Source: Anaerolinea sp. (lineage in GTDB: Bacteria; Chloroflexota; Anaerolineae; Anaerolineales; Anaerolineaceae). Taken from it: DNA of 64,000 bases. The stretch's first letter is position 1, and the number at the start of each line of letters is the position of its first letter. The notes below the pieces were generated by a model, which did not search any database, was not told the DNA's origin, and was given only the letters and a program-made list of their open reading frames with translations. The translations under genes were made by a program, and so were the position numbers. Positions 25,270-35,196 of the stretch are shown in pieces. The stretch covers positions 92,801 through 156,800 of the forward strand of contig JARKOV010000108.1 of the NCBI GenBank assembly GCA_029975965.1, written 5' to 3'.

Positions 25270-27585
25270 ATGAACTGGGCCATTACCGAAGCAGATCAAC
25301 TCACCTCCCAAGATGTCGACCGGCAGGGAATCAAGCTGCTGATTGGCAACGGTTATCTCGGCTACCGCGGCACACTGGAAGAATACACCAAAGAGCAAAA
25401 GACCGCCACGATCGTCGCCGGGTTGTACGACCAGGTCGGCGATCAATGGCGCGAGCCGGTCAACCTGCCAAACGGGTGTTTCACCCGGGTGATCCACAAC
25501 GGTGCGGGGCTGCACGCCCTGGCGAGCCAGGTGGTCGCCCACTCCCAGACCCTGTATCTATACGGCGGCGTCCACGAACGCTGGACGACCTTTGCCTGTG
25601 ACGACGGGACGCGCATCATCGTGCGCGCGCGGCGCTTTACCAGCCTGGCGCGCCGCCAGGTGATCGGTCTGGAATACTGCGTCAGCTCCGACCGCCCATG
25701 CGAGGTCACGATTCGCACCGGCATCGACGGCGATGTGTGGGACATCAATGGACCGCACTTGCGCCAGATGCATGCTGGCGAGGAGGGAGGCGTCCTCTCG
25801 GTGAGCGCCCTCACCCACGAAAGGTCGCTGCCGGTCGCGGTGTCCGAGTGCGTGACCTACCCTGCCGGGCAACCGGCGTCGGTGAGCATCGTGGTGGAGG
25901 GCGGTCAGGAAGGGCGTCCCGCGTCCATTTACCGCGACATACGCGCGGCGGTGGATCGAAACGGCTTCACCTTTTATAAGTTCGTCGCCCACGTCACCGG
26001 CGTGGACGACCCCGCGCCCCTCGAAGCCAGCCGCGCGATCTGCCGGCAGGTCGCCGGTCTGGGTTTCCAGGCGCTGCTCGGCGAGCATACTGCGCTCTGG
26101 CGCAAGCGCTGGCAGGCCTGCGACGTCCAGATCGAGGGTGACCCCGAGGCGCAACTGGCCTTGCGCTTCAGCCTCTACCAGTTGCTCTCGATGGTCCCCA
26201 CCCACACCAGCCGGGCGTCCATCCCCGCCCGCGGTATTTCCGGGCAGATGTACAAAGGGGCCATTTTTTGGGACACCGAGATCTTCATCCTGCCGTTTTT
26301 TAACCACGCCTTTCCCGCGTACTCGCGCAACCTGCTGCTCTACCGCTATCACACCCTGGATGGCGCGCGCCGAAAAGCCGCCGAATATGGCTACCGCGGC
26401 GCTTTTTACGCCTGGGAAAGCCAGGACACCGGCGACGACGCCTGCACCCTGTTCAACGTCACCGACGTGTTTACCAACCGCCCCATGCGCACCTACTTCC
26501 GAGACAAGCAGGTGCACATTTCCGCCGACATCGCCTACGCCTTCTGGGCCTATTACCTCGGCACCGGCGACGCCTCAATCTGGCGCGACGGCGGCGCGGA
26601 GGTGGTGTTCGAGTGCGCCCGCTTTTTTCTGTCCTGCGTGTATTACCACCCGGACCGGAAACGCTACGAACTCCTGGATGTGACCGGCCCGGACGAATAC
26701 CACGAGCGCGTCCACAACAACGCTTTCACCAACCGCCTGGCGGCGCACACCCTGGAGGTCTGCCTGAAGGTGGCGGAGCTGATGCAGCGCAATGAGCCCG
26801 ATTTCTATGCCGGGCTGGTGCGCCGGCTGGATTTCGCGCGCGACCTGGATTCCATCGGCGAGGTGGCGCGCGGCCTGTTCCTGCCGGACGAGGTCGCGCC
26901 GGGCGAGGTCATCCCACAATTCGACGGCTACTTCGGGCTGGAGGATGTGCCCCTGAAGGCTTTGCTGGCGCGCAAGCTCCACCCGCACGAGTACCTGGGT
27001 GGGGGATGCGGGCTGGCGACGACGACGCAGATCATCAAGCAAGCCGACGTGGTGCTGATGCTTTACCTGTTTGGCGAGCGTTACCCGCTCGAGACCAAAA
27101 AGGCCAACTGGGAATATTACGAGCCGCGCACCGAGCACGGCTCCAGCCTGAGCGCCTGCTCGTATTCACTGATCGCGGCCCAGGTTGGCAAGGTGGAATG
27201 GGCTTACCGTTATTTCCTCAAGACCGCCACCATCGACCTGACCGGTGAAGGCAAGCAATACGTTGGCACGCTGTACATCGGTGGCACGCATGCCGCCGCT
27301 TGTGGGGGGGCGTGGATGTCGGCAGTTTTTGGGCTGTGCGGCATCCGCTGGACGGGAGAGGCGCTCTCGGTCGACCCGCACCTGCCCGCCCACTGGCGAA
27401 TGGTCTCGCTGCCTTTTGTTGTGCGCGGTTGCAGCCTGCGCATCACCCTCACCGCAGAGAGCGTGGCGATCGCACCCGCCGGGCGCCTGGCGGAGCCCTT
27501 GACGGTTACCGTGCGCGGGTCGGAGTATCTGCTGCGCGACGACGAAGAGCTGGCGATTGCTCTGAAGGTGACTCAGCGCGGCTAG
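25270..27585 (+). CDS. GH65 glycoside phosphorylase (second copy)
   Basis: This 771-aa GH65 protein begins with IKLLIGNGYLGYRGTLEEY, as expected for the N-terminal domain. The catalytic acid is Glu476 in GPDEYHERV. Phosphate-site segments IKQADVVLMLYLF and HGSSLSACSYS are present. It differs enough from the first copy to act on another disaccharide, so the pair may be dedicated to two linkages. ATG 25270 follows GAGGT; an in-frame ATG overlapping the previous gene's stop region is also possible. Probably co-transcribed with the first copy and lacI. Confidence 0.88.
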   Translation: MNWAITEADQLTSQDVDRQGIKLLIGNGYLGYRGTLEEYTKEQKTATIVAGLYDQVGDQWREPVNLPNGCFTRVIHNGAGLHALASQVVAHSQTLYLYGGVHERWTTFACDDGTRIIVRARRFTSLARRQVIGLEYCVSSDRPCEVTIRTGIDGDVWDINGPHLRQMHAGEEGGVLSVSALTHERSLPVAVSECVTYPAGQPASVSIVVEGGQEGRPASIYRDIRAAVDRNGFTFYKFVAHVTGVDDPAPLEASRAICRQVAGLGFQALLGEHTALWRKRWQACDVQIEGDPEAQLALRFSLYQLLSMVPTHTSRASIPARGISGQMYKGAIFWDTEIFILPFFNHAFPAYSRNLLLYRYHTLDGARRKAAEYGYRGAFYAWESQDTGDDACTLFNVTDVFTNRPMRTYFRDKQVHISADIAYAFWAYYLGTGDASIWRDGGAEVVFECARFFLSCVYYHPDRKRYELLDVTGPDEYHERVHNNAFTNRLAAHTLEVCLKVAELMQRNEPDFYAGLVRRLDFARDLDSIGEVARGLFLPDEVAPGEVIPQFDGYFGLEDVPLKALLARKLHPHEYLGGGCGLATTTQIIKQADVVLMLYLFGERYPLETKKANWEYYEPRTEHGSSLSACSYSLIAAQVGKVEWAYRYFLKTATIDLTGEGKQYVGTLYIGGTHAAACGGAWMSAVFGLCGIRWTGEALSVDPHLPAHWRMVSLPFVVRGCSLRITLTAESVAIAPAGRLAEPLTVTVRGSEYLLRDDEELAIALKVTQRG

Positions 27586-27645
27586 CGCCGGTCGATCTGG
27601 CGACGCTCGCGCCCCGTCGAGTTGTTCAGGGCTGCCGGTTGCTCG

Positions 27646-28557
27646 TTACTGCCGGCCGGCTTCGCCGGGAGCGCTCAACCCGCTCATCCTGGCGCTGACC
27701 TCCCAAAGCTTTTTCCAGGTCTCACGGTTGTAAGAATTCCGGTTCGAGCGCACTTGACGGTTGTTTTCATCCCAATAACCGCCCGTGGTCTGGCTCGCCT
27801 CGGGATCGGCCGCGAGGTAAACGTAGGTCTCGGCCTGCCGCTCGGGGGTGATTGCCATGCTGCGCTTGAGCTGGTAGATACTACGCAACCAGCCGGGCAG
27901 GTGTTCCAGGCGCTCATCGGGGATGGCGACGTTGGTCACACGGACGCAGTGCACGCTGACCCCCGTGCCTTTCAGCCGTTCGGCGAGATCGTAGGTGAAC
28001 ATCACCTGGGCCAGTTTCGAGTGGTAGTACGCGTGCTGAGTGCTGAAGCTCCGCTCGCCGTTGAGGTTGTCGAACTCAATGTCCAGGAAAGGGTAGGTCA
28101 TCAGACCTTTGGACGCCACCGTGATGATGCGACTGGGGGCGCTGGCTTTGAGCGTGTCAAGCAGCAGGTTGGTCATCAAGAAGGGGCCGACATGGTTGGT
28201 GGCAAAAATCGTTTCGATCCCGTCTCCCGTCAGGAGGGGTTTCTTGAGCGTGTGGTCAAAGTTGGCCGCGTTGTGGATGAGCACGTCCAGGCGCGCGTGG
28301 CGCTCTTGAAATTCCTGCACGAACTGGCGGATCGACGCCATGGACGACAGGTCCACGCGCATCAGCTCGACCTGCCCGCCACGGGCGGAGAGCCGCACTT
28401 CCTCCAGCGCCCTGGCGCCTCGCTCCGCAGAGCGGCAGGCCAGGATCACGTTTGCGCCAAGCCCGGCGAGCTGGATGGCTGCCGCTTTGCCGATGCCGGA
28501 ATTGGCTCCGGTCACGATGATGGTTTTCTGGTCGAGGTGGTAGGTCATGCTGTTCAT
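27646..28557 (-). CDS. SDR-family oxidoreductase (retinol dehydrogenase-like)
   Basis: This 303-aa protein has the NAD(P) motif TGANSGIGKA near residues 15-24, an Arg-rich loop ILACRSAERG suggesting NADPH, the NNAG-like motif reading HNAAN, a catalytic Ser strand TVASKG and YYHSK as the YxxxK pair. It belongs to the classical SDRs near the retinol dehydrogenase/WW-domain oxidoreductase group. Its start overlaps the TetR stop by ATGA, so the TetR protein probably controls it. The C-terminal region contains WxxSxxMxGL, shared with the SDR at 54961. Confidence 0.85.
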   Translation of the reverse strand: MNSMTYHLDQKTIIVTGANSGIGKAAAIQLAGLGANVILACRSAERGARALEEVRLSARGGQVELMRVDLSSMASIRQFVQEFQERHARLDVLIHNAANFDHTLKKPLLTGDGIETIFATNHVGPFLMTNLLLDTLKASAPSRIITVASKGLMTYPFLDIEFDNLNGERSFSTQHAYYHSKLAQVMFTYDLAERLKGTGVSVHCVRVTNVAIPDERLEHLPGWLRSIYQLKRSMAITPERQAETYVYLAADPEASQTTGGYWDENNRQVRSNRNSYNRETWKKLWEVSARMSGLSAPGEAGRQ

Positions 28558-29210
28558 TCCTTGGTTTGAATAGGGGGTTGCGTTGCGATCCCGGAGCGCA
28601 GGATGTTGATAATCTGGTCGTACCTTGCGGCGATTTCCGCTTCGGCGACCGGCGTGGGCGGGGCTTCTGCCCCGGCCTGGGGAGAAAGGAAACGGGGGAG
28701 TTCGGTTAAAGCCGCGGTGAAAATGAACGCCGCGAGCTCTGAATCGATCTCTGGGCGCACTTCGCCGCGAGGCTTTCCGGCTTCGATCAGGCGGTAAAAA
28801 TACTCGCGGGTAGAGCGCGCCGCCTGGCTGACGAGCTCTTCCGGCAGAGGAGACCTGCCGTACGCGGCGCGCAGACCGATTTGCGCCAGTTTTGGGTACA
28901 CTAACTGGTACTTCGCCATTTCATGGAACAACCAGCGCAAGGAGTCATATAACCCCAGCTCGCTGGCGCGAGGGGCGCTGCTTGCCAGCAGGTCCGCTTT
29001 TTTTTGCGCGGCATATTCGAGCAAATAGTGGTACAGGTCGCTCTTGTCGGCGAAGTATTGGTAGAAGCTGCCCTTTGCGATTCCGGCGCGCGCGGCGATT
29101 TTCGTAATGGACGCGCTCTGGTAATCGTGCTGCGCGAATTCATCGATGGCGCAATTCAGAATGCCCTGGCGCTTTTCCTCGGGCAAGTTGAAAAAGGTTG
29201 GCAATGGCAT
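28554..29210 (-). CDS. TetR-family transcriptional regulator
   Basis: This 218-aa protein has the TetR helix-turn-helix at about 12-58 (ILNCAIDEFAQHDYQSAS, then IAKGSFYQYFADK) and an all-helix ligand domain. ATG 29210 is preferred over one 12 codons earlier because GAGGTG lies just before it. It is the first gene of an operon with an SDR. The promoter carries a large palindrome (29229-29264), so it probably represses itself and the SDR until a lipophilic compound binds. Confidence 0.9.
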   Translation of the reverse strand: MPLPTFFNLPEEKRQGILNCAIDEFAQHDYQSASITKIAARAGIAKGSFYQYFADKSDLYHYLLEYAAQKKADLLASSAPRASELGLYDSLRWLFHEMAKYQLVYPKLAQIGLRAAYGRSPLPEELVSQAARSTREYFYRLIEAGKPRGEVRPEIDSELAAFIFTAALTELPRFLSPQAGAEAPPTPVAEAEIAARYDQIINILRSGIATQPPIQTKE

Positions 29211-29228
29211 GCAACACCTCACCTGCGT

Positions 29229-29290
29229 ATATGACCGGTCAGTCATATGACCGACCGGTCATATTATATGCCGATTCGCCCACCTGTCAA
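29229..29290 (-). promoter_or_regulatory. TetR-SDR promoter with 36-bp operator
   Basis: Minus strand: -35 TTGACA (plus 29285-29290), 16 bp, -10 TATAAT (plus 29263-29268). Directly downstream is a near-perfect 36-bp palindrome (29229-29264) built of four GACC/GGTC units (half ATATGACCGGTC). This is a textbook TetR operator layout. Confidence 0.8.
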
Positions 29291-29448
29291 GCGGGACGCG
29301 AGATTCCACCTGCATGAGCGGCGAGGGGATGCCGTATAATGATCGTGAGGACGGTTGCCGGAATCCAGAATTCGCGCTCGTGGGACGCCCCCTCCTATGA
29401 AGAGGGCGTGCGCTCTGCTTGATCCGGTCGGCATGCTGGGAGGTGGGG

Positions 29449-30453
29449 ATGGATAGATTACGGGGCGATCCGTTGACCTGGCTGCTCGAGCCGGATCCTG
29501 CCAATCCGGGGGTGCGTTTCTTCGCGCTGCAAGACCTTGAAGGGCTTGGCGTCGACGACCCTGAGGTGCAGCGATCCAGGCGCGACATTATGGCGAGCGG
29601 GCCGGTGCCGGCCATCCTGGCGGCGCAACACCCAGAAGGCTACTGGGTGAAGGCCGGATCGGGCTACGGGCCGAAATACCAGGGAACCGTCTGGCAGGTG
29701 ATTCTGCTGGCTGAGCTGGGGGCCGACCCGGGTGACGAGCGCGTCCGGCGTGGGTGCGAGTATCTCCTGTCGCACGGCCGGGCGGTGAACGGCGCATTTT
29801 CAGCCGGACAGCCGCCAGTGCCGGCCAGTTCGGTGCACTGCTTGAACGGCAATCTCACCCACGCGCTGATTCGCCTGGGCTACGGCCAGGACCCGCGCGT
29901 TCAGGCGGCTCTGGACTGGCAGGCGCGCGCGATCACCGGTGAAGGCGATTTCCGTTATAACAGATCGGGCACGCCAGGCCCAGGCTTTGCTTGCGGCGCC
30001 AACCTGGGCAAGCCCTGCGGCTGGGGGGCGGTCAAAGCGCTGAAGGCGCTGAGTGCCGTCCCGGCGGACCTGCGCAGCCCGACGGTTCGACGCGCCGTGG
30101 AGGTAGGCGTCGATTTCCTCTTCAGCCGCGACCCGGCGGTCGCCGACTATCCCTTCACCGAACGGGTCAGCTCCACCTGGTTCAAATTCGGCTTTCCCCT
30201 CAGCTACTGGAGCGACGTGTTGGAGGCGGTGTCGGTGCTGGTCGACCTGGGTCATGGCGCAGATGCCCGCCTCGATCCTGCCTTCCGGCTCATCCTGGGG
30301 AAGCAGGACGATGGCGGTCGCTGGAGTCTGGAGAACACCCTCAACGGCAAGACCTGGGCCGATATCGAGGAGAAGGGCAAGCCCAGCAAATGGGTGACCT
30401 TGCGCGCCTTAAAGGCGTTGCAGCGCAGTGGGCGGATGGGCGCGGGCAACTGA
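29449..30453 (+). CDS. Terpenoid cyclase/prenyltransferase toroid-like protein
   Basis: This 334-aa protein appears to be an alpha/alpha toroid like squalene cyclases and prenyltransferases: repeats such as ILAAQHPEGYWVKAG and ILGKQDDGGRWSLE carry the Q-x3-G-x-W (QW-like) pattern. The acidic DxDD motif of class II cyclases is not evident, so it may bind or process something else; similar proteins are often annotated only as hypothetical. GGGAGGTGGGG precedes ATG 29449. The LAL regulator follows after 34 bases on the same strand. Confidence 0.6.
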   Translation: MDRLRGDPLTWLLEPDPANPGVRFFALQDLEGLGVDDPEVQRSRRDIMASGPVPAILAAQHPEGYWVKAGSGYGPKYQGTVWQVILLAELGADPGDERVRRGCEYLLSHGRAVNGAFSAGQPPVPASSVHCLNGNLTHALIRLGYGQDPRVQAALDWQARAITGEGDFRYNRSGTPGPGFACGANLGKPCGWGAVKALKALSAVPADLRSPTVRRAVEVGVDFLFSRDPAVADYPFTERVSSTWFKFGFPLSYWSDVLEAVSVLVDLGHGADARLDPAFRLILGKQDDGGRWSLENTLNGKTWADIEEKGKPSKWVTLRALKALQRSGRMGAGN

Positions 30454-30487
30454 ACACCATCCCACGGTCGTTAGGACGGGTGAAGCG

Positions 30488-33106
30488 ATGGATCAAATCT
30501 TGCAAACCAAGCTGGTGGCGCCTGTTTTACGCGAGCGGTTGGTGGCGCGACTGCATCTGGTCCACCGCCTGGAAGATGGTCTGCTGCGTGCAGGGGAATT
30601 TCAACGCAAGCTGACGCTGGTGGCGGCTCCCGCCGGGTATGGCAAAACCACGCTGGTTGCCGGTTGGTTGCGCGCTGCGGGACGCCCATCTGCCTGGTTG
30701 TCACTCGAAGAAGCCGATAACGACCCGGCGCGCTTCCTGGCTTACCTGGTCGCTGCGCTCAACTCGCTGGGCGTGGGCAATGCCGCCCGCCAGGCGCTGC
30801 AATCGCCTCAACCCCCGCCCGCACAGGCCGTCGTGTCGATCTTGCTGAATGAGTTATCCGCCGGTTCCCAGGCGCTTACCCTGGTGCTGGACGACTACCA
30901 CGCGATCCACACCCCGCAAATACACCAGATGGTCGCGTTTTTACTCGATCACCTGCCCACCCATGCCCACCTGGTGGTGGTGACCAGGGAAGACCCCTTG
31001 CTGCCGGTTCCACGCTTGCGCGCCCGCGGGCAATCGCTGGAGGTTCGCCAGGATGCGCTGCGCTTTGCGCCGCCGGAGAGTGATCAATTCCTGCGCGGTG
31101 TGATGGCCCTCGACCTGTCGGATGAGGAGGTGCGCCTGTTGGAACAACGCACCGAAGGCTGGATCGCCGGCCTGCAACTGGCCGCGCTGGCCATGCAGGG
31201 GTTGTCCAGCCAGCGCGGCGCCGGGTTCGGCGAATTCATCCGGGCTTTTGCCGGCTCCAGCAGGTATATGATGGAATACCTGATCGCCGAGGTTTTTCAG
31301 CTTCAGCCGGCCGGCGTCCAGGAGTTTCTGCTCAAGACCGCCGTTCTCGAGCGCATGTGCGGGTCGTTGTGCGACCGGGTCGCCGGTCTGACCGGCGGAC
31401 AGGCGCTGCTCGAGCAGTTGGAGCAGGCTAACCTGTTCATCGTGCCGTTGGATCAGGCGGGTGAATGGTACCGCTATCACCACCTGTTTGGCGAGTTTCT
31501 CCGCCACCGCCTGCGCGTCCAGCAGGGGGGCGAGCCGGCAGCATTGCACCAGCGTGCCAGCCGGTGGTTTGAAGAGCATGGTTTCCTGGGGGATGCCATC
31601 CGGCATGCCCTGGCGGCTGAGGATTGGCAACGAGCCGGGAGCTTGATTGAGCGGGCTAAAGATGCCATGCTCCGGCGCGGAGAAGTCTCCACCCTCTTGG
31701 GCTGGTACCGCAGGTTGCCGGATGAACTGGTGCGGGCCAGTCCGGCGCTCGCCTTGGGATACGCCTGGCCGCTCTTGCTGACCAGCCAGCTCGATCAGGC
31801 CGATGCGCTGCTATCGGCGGTGGAGCCTGGAGTGGCGGAAGGCTCGCCAGACCAGGGTAACCTGTTCGCGGCGCGCGCTTTCCTGGCTCGTAGTCGGGGC
31901 GATCACAACGCGGTGATCGCTGCATCCGAAAAGGCGCTGGCGCTGTTGGCTCCCTCCAACCCGGCGGTGGTCGGGACGCTGGCTGTGAACCTGGGCATCG
32001 CCTACTGGCACAGCGGGCGGCTGGACGAGACGGAAAAAACCATGGGCGAGGTGGAGCAGGTCGCCGCGGCGACCGGCAACCTCTACGCGGCGCTGACCGC
32101 TCGCTTTTTCACCGCCCGATCGCTGGCTTCGCGCGGGCTGTTGAAGCAGGCCGAGCCGCGCTTCCGGCAGTTGGCGCTTGAGAGCGAGCGCACCCCGCTG
32201 GCCGCACTGCCGCTCTTTGACCTTGCCACGCTGCTGATCGAGTGGCACCAGCTCGAGGAGGCGGAGCATTTCCTCCGCCAGGGCATCGACACCAGCGCGC
32301 AGACGGGCAACGAGGAATTTCTCAGCTCGGGGTACCTTATTTTGGGCCGGCTGCACCTGGCGCGCAAGCAGCACCCGGCGGCGTTGGCGGCTGCCGACCA
32401 GGCTTTCGACCTGGTGCGCACCTACCCGGCCGGCGCCCGGGCGCGCTGCGCGGCCTTTTACGCGCTGGTTCACCTGGCGCGGGGCGACGTCGAGCAGGCT
32501 GCGCGCTGGAACGAGCAGATGCCGGCGCGTGTGGATGCCCACCCGCTCTATCGATTCCTCGATCTCACCCAGGCGCGGGTGCAGATCGCACAGCGCCGCT
32601 ATGCCGAGGCTAACCGGCTGCTGGCAGAAAGCTGTCAGCTTGCCCGCCGGAGCGGTTGGGGGTATGGACTGGTGGCCGCCCTGGCCTTGCGGGCGCTGGC
32701 TGCCCAAACGGTGGAAGAAGCCGCCGGTTACCTGGCCGAAGCATTCGACCTGGCCGAGGCGCAAGGTTACCTGCTCACCTTCCTGGAAGCAGGCGAGGGA
32801 TTGATACCGGCGCTGCGCGAAGCCGCCCGGAGGGGCGACCACCCGGAATACGCCGGGCGCATCCTGGCGGCGTTGGGCGGTGCCGGCGAGCCCCGCCGTC
32901 CTCAGGGTTTGGCCGAGGCGCTGAGCGAGCGCGAGCTGGAGGTGCTGCGCCTGGTGGCGGCCGGCCTGTCAAACCGCGAGATTGCCCGACAACTGGTGGT
33001 GTCGACCGGCACGGCCAAGACCCACGTTCACAACCTGTGCGGCAAGCTGGGAGCGCGCAACCGCACCGAAGCGGCTGCGCGGGCCAGGGAGCTGGGGCTG
33101 CTGTAG
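30488..33106 (+). CDS. LAL/MalT-type LuxR-family regulator
   Basis: This 872-aa protein has an N-terminal ATPase (Walker A APAGYGKTT at about 46-54, Walker B LTLVLDDYH near 133), winged-helix region, about ten TPR-like helical repeats (about 400-790) and a C-terminal LuxR helix-turn-helix (LSERELEVLRLVAAGLSNRE near 815-835). MalT-like proteins switch on transcription when they bind inducer and ATP. The target is unknown. ATG 30488 is chosen because MDQILQTKLVAP is the usual family opening. Confidence 0.9.
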   Translation: MDQILQTKLVAPVLRERLVARLHLVHRLEDGLLRAGEFQRKLTLVAAPAGYGKTTLVAGWLRAAGRPSAWLSLEEADNDPARFLAYLVAALNSLGVGNAARQALQSPQPPPAQAVVSILLNELSAGSQALTLVLDDYHAIHTPQIHQMVAFLLDHLPTHAHLVVVTREDPLLPVPRLRARGQSLEVRQDALRFAPPESDQFLRGVMALDLSDEEVRLLEQRTEGWIAGLQLAALAMQGLSSQRGAGFGEFIRAFAGSSRYMMEYLIAEVFQLQPAGVQEFLLKTAVLERMCGSLCDRVAGLTGGQALLEQLEQANLFIVPLDQAGEWYRYHHLFGEFLRHRLRVQQGGEPAALHQRASRWFEEHGFLGDAIRHALAAEDWQRAGSLIERAKDAMLRRGEVSTLLGWYRRLPDELVRASPALALGYAWPLLLTSQLDQADALLSAVEPGVAEGSPDQGNLFAARAFLARSRGDHNAVIAASEKALALLAPSNPAVVGTLAVNLGIAYWHSGRLDETEKTMGEVEQVAAATGNLYAALTARFFTARSLASRGLLKQAEPRFRQLALESERTPLAALPLFDLATLLIEWHQLEEAEHFLRQGIDTSAQTGNEEFLSSGYLILGRLHLARKQHPAALAAADQAFDLVRTYPAGARARCAAFYALVHLARGDVEQAARWNEQMPARVDAHPLYRFLDLTQARVQIAQRRYAEANRLLAESCQLARRSGWGYGLVAALALRALAAQTVEEAAGYLAEAFDLAEAQGYLLTFLEAGEGLIPALREAARRGDHPEYAGRILAALGGAGEPRRPQGLAEALSERELEVLRLVAAGLSNREIARQLVVSTGTAKTHVHNLCGKLGARNRTEAAARARELGLL

Positions 33107-33226
33107 TCTATTGCGCTCCGCTCAACCCCTCAATCAACCCCCTTGATCGATCTTATGGTAGATGCGGGCGCCCCGCGATTCAGGTAGTGTAGGTGTGTGT
33201 AACCTGATCGTTCAAGGAGTGTTCGA

Positions 33227-34783
33227 ATGGCGACAACAACTTTTCCACAAACCAGGCAAATTCCACAGGCGGCCGTGCTCACCCGGGTCGGGATTGGCGT
33301 AGGGTTGGGCGTGCTGTCTGGGGCGCTGCTCACCCTGGCATTTCAACCGTACAGCTTCTGGCCGTTGGCGTTCTTCGCCTACGTGCCCATGCTGGTGGCG
33401 AGTCATCGCATCGTGCCGCGCAAGTGGGCCGGGGTGCCCGTCGCGCTGGGCTACGGTTCCTGGCTGGTGGTGCTGCTGGTGCGGATCTTCGGTTTCAACG
33501 CGCACATCTGGTTTTTCCCGGCGATTGGCGTGTTGATCGCGCTGATCAATTTGATGAGCGAGCCGGGGGTGCGCCTGTTCCATGAGCGCACCGGCTATCG
33601 CTGGTTTGTCCTGGGTGGGGCTTTCATGGTGGCCGGGATCGAGATGCTGCGCAGCTTCATCCCGCCCATCAACACGCACTTCTTTATGGTCCAGACGGCC
33701 TACACCCAGCCCTGGTTGCTGCAGCCGATTTCCATCTTCAATATCTACAGTTTGAGCCTGGTGATCATGCTGGTCAATTACGCCCTGGCCAATGCGATCA
33801 TGGGCTGGATCGACCACCGGCAGGCCTCCGCGCCCGGCAACTTCTCGCATTGGTTCGAGGCGCCAGCGTTCGACCTGCGCCGCAGCCTGCGCTGGCTGGG
33901 CGGGGTCGGCGCGCTCCTGGTCGCCTGGTGCGCCGTCGGCGTGATCATGCTGGCATCCGCGCCCAAAAACCCGCCGACGGTGCGCGTGGCGGCGATCCAA
34001 AACGGTTTCATGACCCCCGGCCATCAAGACCCGGCGTCGCAGGCGGCCCGGTTGCAGGCGCTGGCTGAGCAGACACGCATCGCGGCTGCCCAGGGTGCCC
34101 AATTGATGGTCTGGCCTGAGCTTGGCATCGGGTTCGATCCTCAGGTGGAGCACACCGCCGAGCTGAAAACCCTGGCCGCCGAGACCGGCGCTTACCTGCT
34201 CATCGGTTACGGCGTCACCGACGACCCGCGCGGCTGGCGCAACGAGGCGGTGATGCTGACCCCCGCGGGCGAGTTCCTGCCGGTGTACGGCAAAAACCAC
34301 GCTTCCAACCCGGGCGAAGACCCCATCGTGACCGCCGGCGTTTACCCCGTGTATGACACGCCGCTGGGCCGGATTGCGACGATCATCTGCAACGATGTGA
34401 ACTACACCGACACGACGCGCAAGCTGGCTGCCAACGGGGCGCAACTGGTCACCATCCCCACCTGGGAGGTCGCCATGCCGGGCTTCCATTGGGAGATGCC
34501 CATCCAGGGCGTGTTGCGCGGAGTGGAGAACCGGGTGGCGACGGTCAAGGCCGACACGGCGCATTCCGCGCTGATTGCCGATCCATACGGCCGCATCCTG
34601 GCCCGCAGAGACGGTGCTCCCGGCGGCGAGGCGTTTGCCCTGGTGGCCGATGTCCCGCTGGGGAGCGGCAACACGCTCTCGCAAAAGATGGGCGATTGGA
34701 TGGGCTGGGTTTGCCTGGCCGGCGCGGTGATCTTTATGGTCTTCCAGAACGTTCAGGACCGGAAGAGCAAGAAATCTAAATGA
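33227..34783 (+). CDS. Apolipoprotein N-acyltransferase-like membrane nitrilase
   Basis: This 518-aa protein has about six N-terminal membrane helices, then a carbon-nitrogen hydrolase domain (about 245-490) and a last membrane helix. The nitrilase triad is visible: Glu in VWPELGIGF, Lys in VYGKNHASNPGED and Cys in TIICNDVNY. This is the plan of Lnt, which N-acylates lipoproteins, but the match is loose and the true substrate may differ. AAGGAG lies nine bases before ATG 33227. Two small genes follow in the same direction. Confidence 0.75.
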   Translation: MATTTFPQTRQIPQAAVLTRVGIGVGLGVLSGALLTLAFQPYSFWPLAFFAYVPMLVASHRIVPRKWAGVPVALGYGSWLVVLLVRIFGFNAHIWFFPAIGVLIALINLMSEPGVRLFHERTGYRWFVLGGAFMVAGIEMLRSFIPPINTHFFMVQTAYTQPWLLQPISIFNIYSLSLVIMLVNYALANAIMGWIDHRQASAPGNFSHWFEAPAFDLRRSLRWLGGVGALLVAWCAVGVIMLASAPKNPPTVRVAAIQNGFMTPGHQDPASQAARLQALAEQTRIAAAQGAQLMVWPELGIGFDPQVEHTAELKTLAAETGAYLLIGYGVTDDPRGWRNEAVMLTPAGEFLPVYGKNHASNPGEDPIVTAGVYPVYDTPLGRIATIICNDVNYTDTTRKLAANGAQLVTIPTWEVAMPGFHWEMPIQGVLRGVENRVATVKADTAHSALIADPYGRILARRDGAPGGEAFALVADVPLGSGNTLSQKMGDWMGWVCLAGAVIFMVFQNVQDRKSKKSK

Positions 34784-34814
34784 TGTTCAAGAGTGTGCTG
34801 CAAGGAGGAAGGCG

Positions 34815-35195
34815 ATGTCAGAGCAAACGACGGTAACCAATGGGACAGGCAAGGCTACCCTCAACAAACGGCTGGAAACGGCCGCCTGGGGCTTGTTCCT
34901 GATCATGCTGGGCGGGTTTATGTACGTTCCGGGCACCACAATCTCGAAAGGGATCTGGTCGATCGGGGTCGGGTTGATCATGCTGGGGTTGAACGTAGTG
35001 CGCTATTTCTACCACATCCGCATGAGCGGCTTCACCACCGTGCTGGGCATCCTTTCGCTGATCGCCGGGGTGCTCCAAATCATGGGGCTGGTGGCGATGG
35101 AAGGAGCGGTGTTGTTGATCATCCTGGGCGCTTACCTGCTGCTCAAACCCTGGTTCGAGCAGCGCAAGCTCTTTGGCAAGGCGGAGGAGAGCTGA
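34815..35195 (+). CDS. Small membrane protein of unknown function
   Basis: This 126-aa protein has four predicted membrane helices (about 24-40, 46-62, 74-92 and 95-110) and a charged C-terminus. I do not recognise the family. A strong AAGGAGGAAGG precedes the ATG. It follows the Lnt-like gene by 31 bases and is followed at once by a small cytoplasmic protein gene, so the three probably form an operon. Confidence 0.7.
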   Translation: MSEQTTVTNGTGKATLNKRLETAAWGLFLIMLGGFMYVPGTTISKGIWSIGVGLIMLGLNVVRYFYHIRMSGFTTVLGILSLIAGVLQIMGLVAMEGAVLLIILGAYLLLKPWFEQRKLFGKAEES

Positions 35196-35196
35196 T

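Noticed and set aside
27622..28569. 315-codon plus-strand frame opposite the SDR gene
   Set aside because: Antisense shadow; the minus-strand SDR has all catalytic motifs and an ATGA link to TetR.
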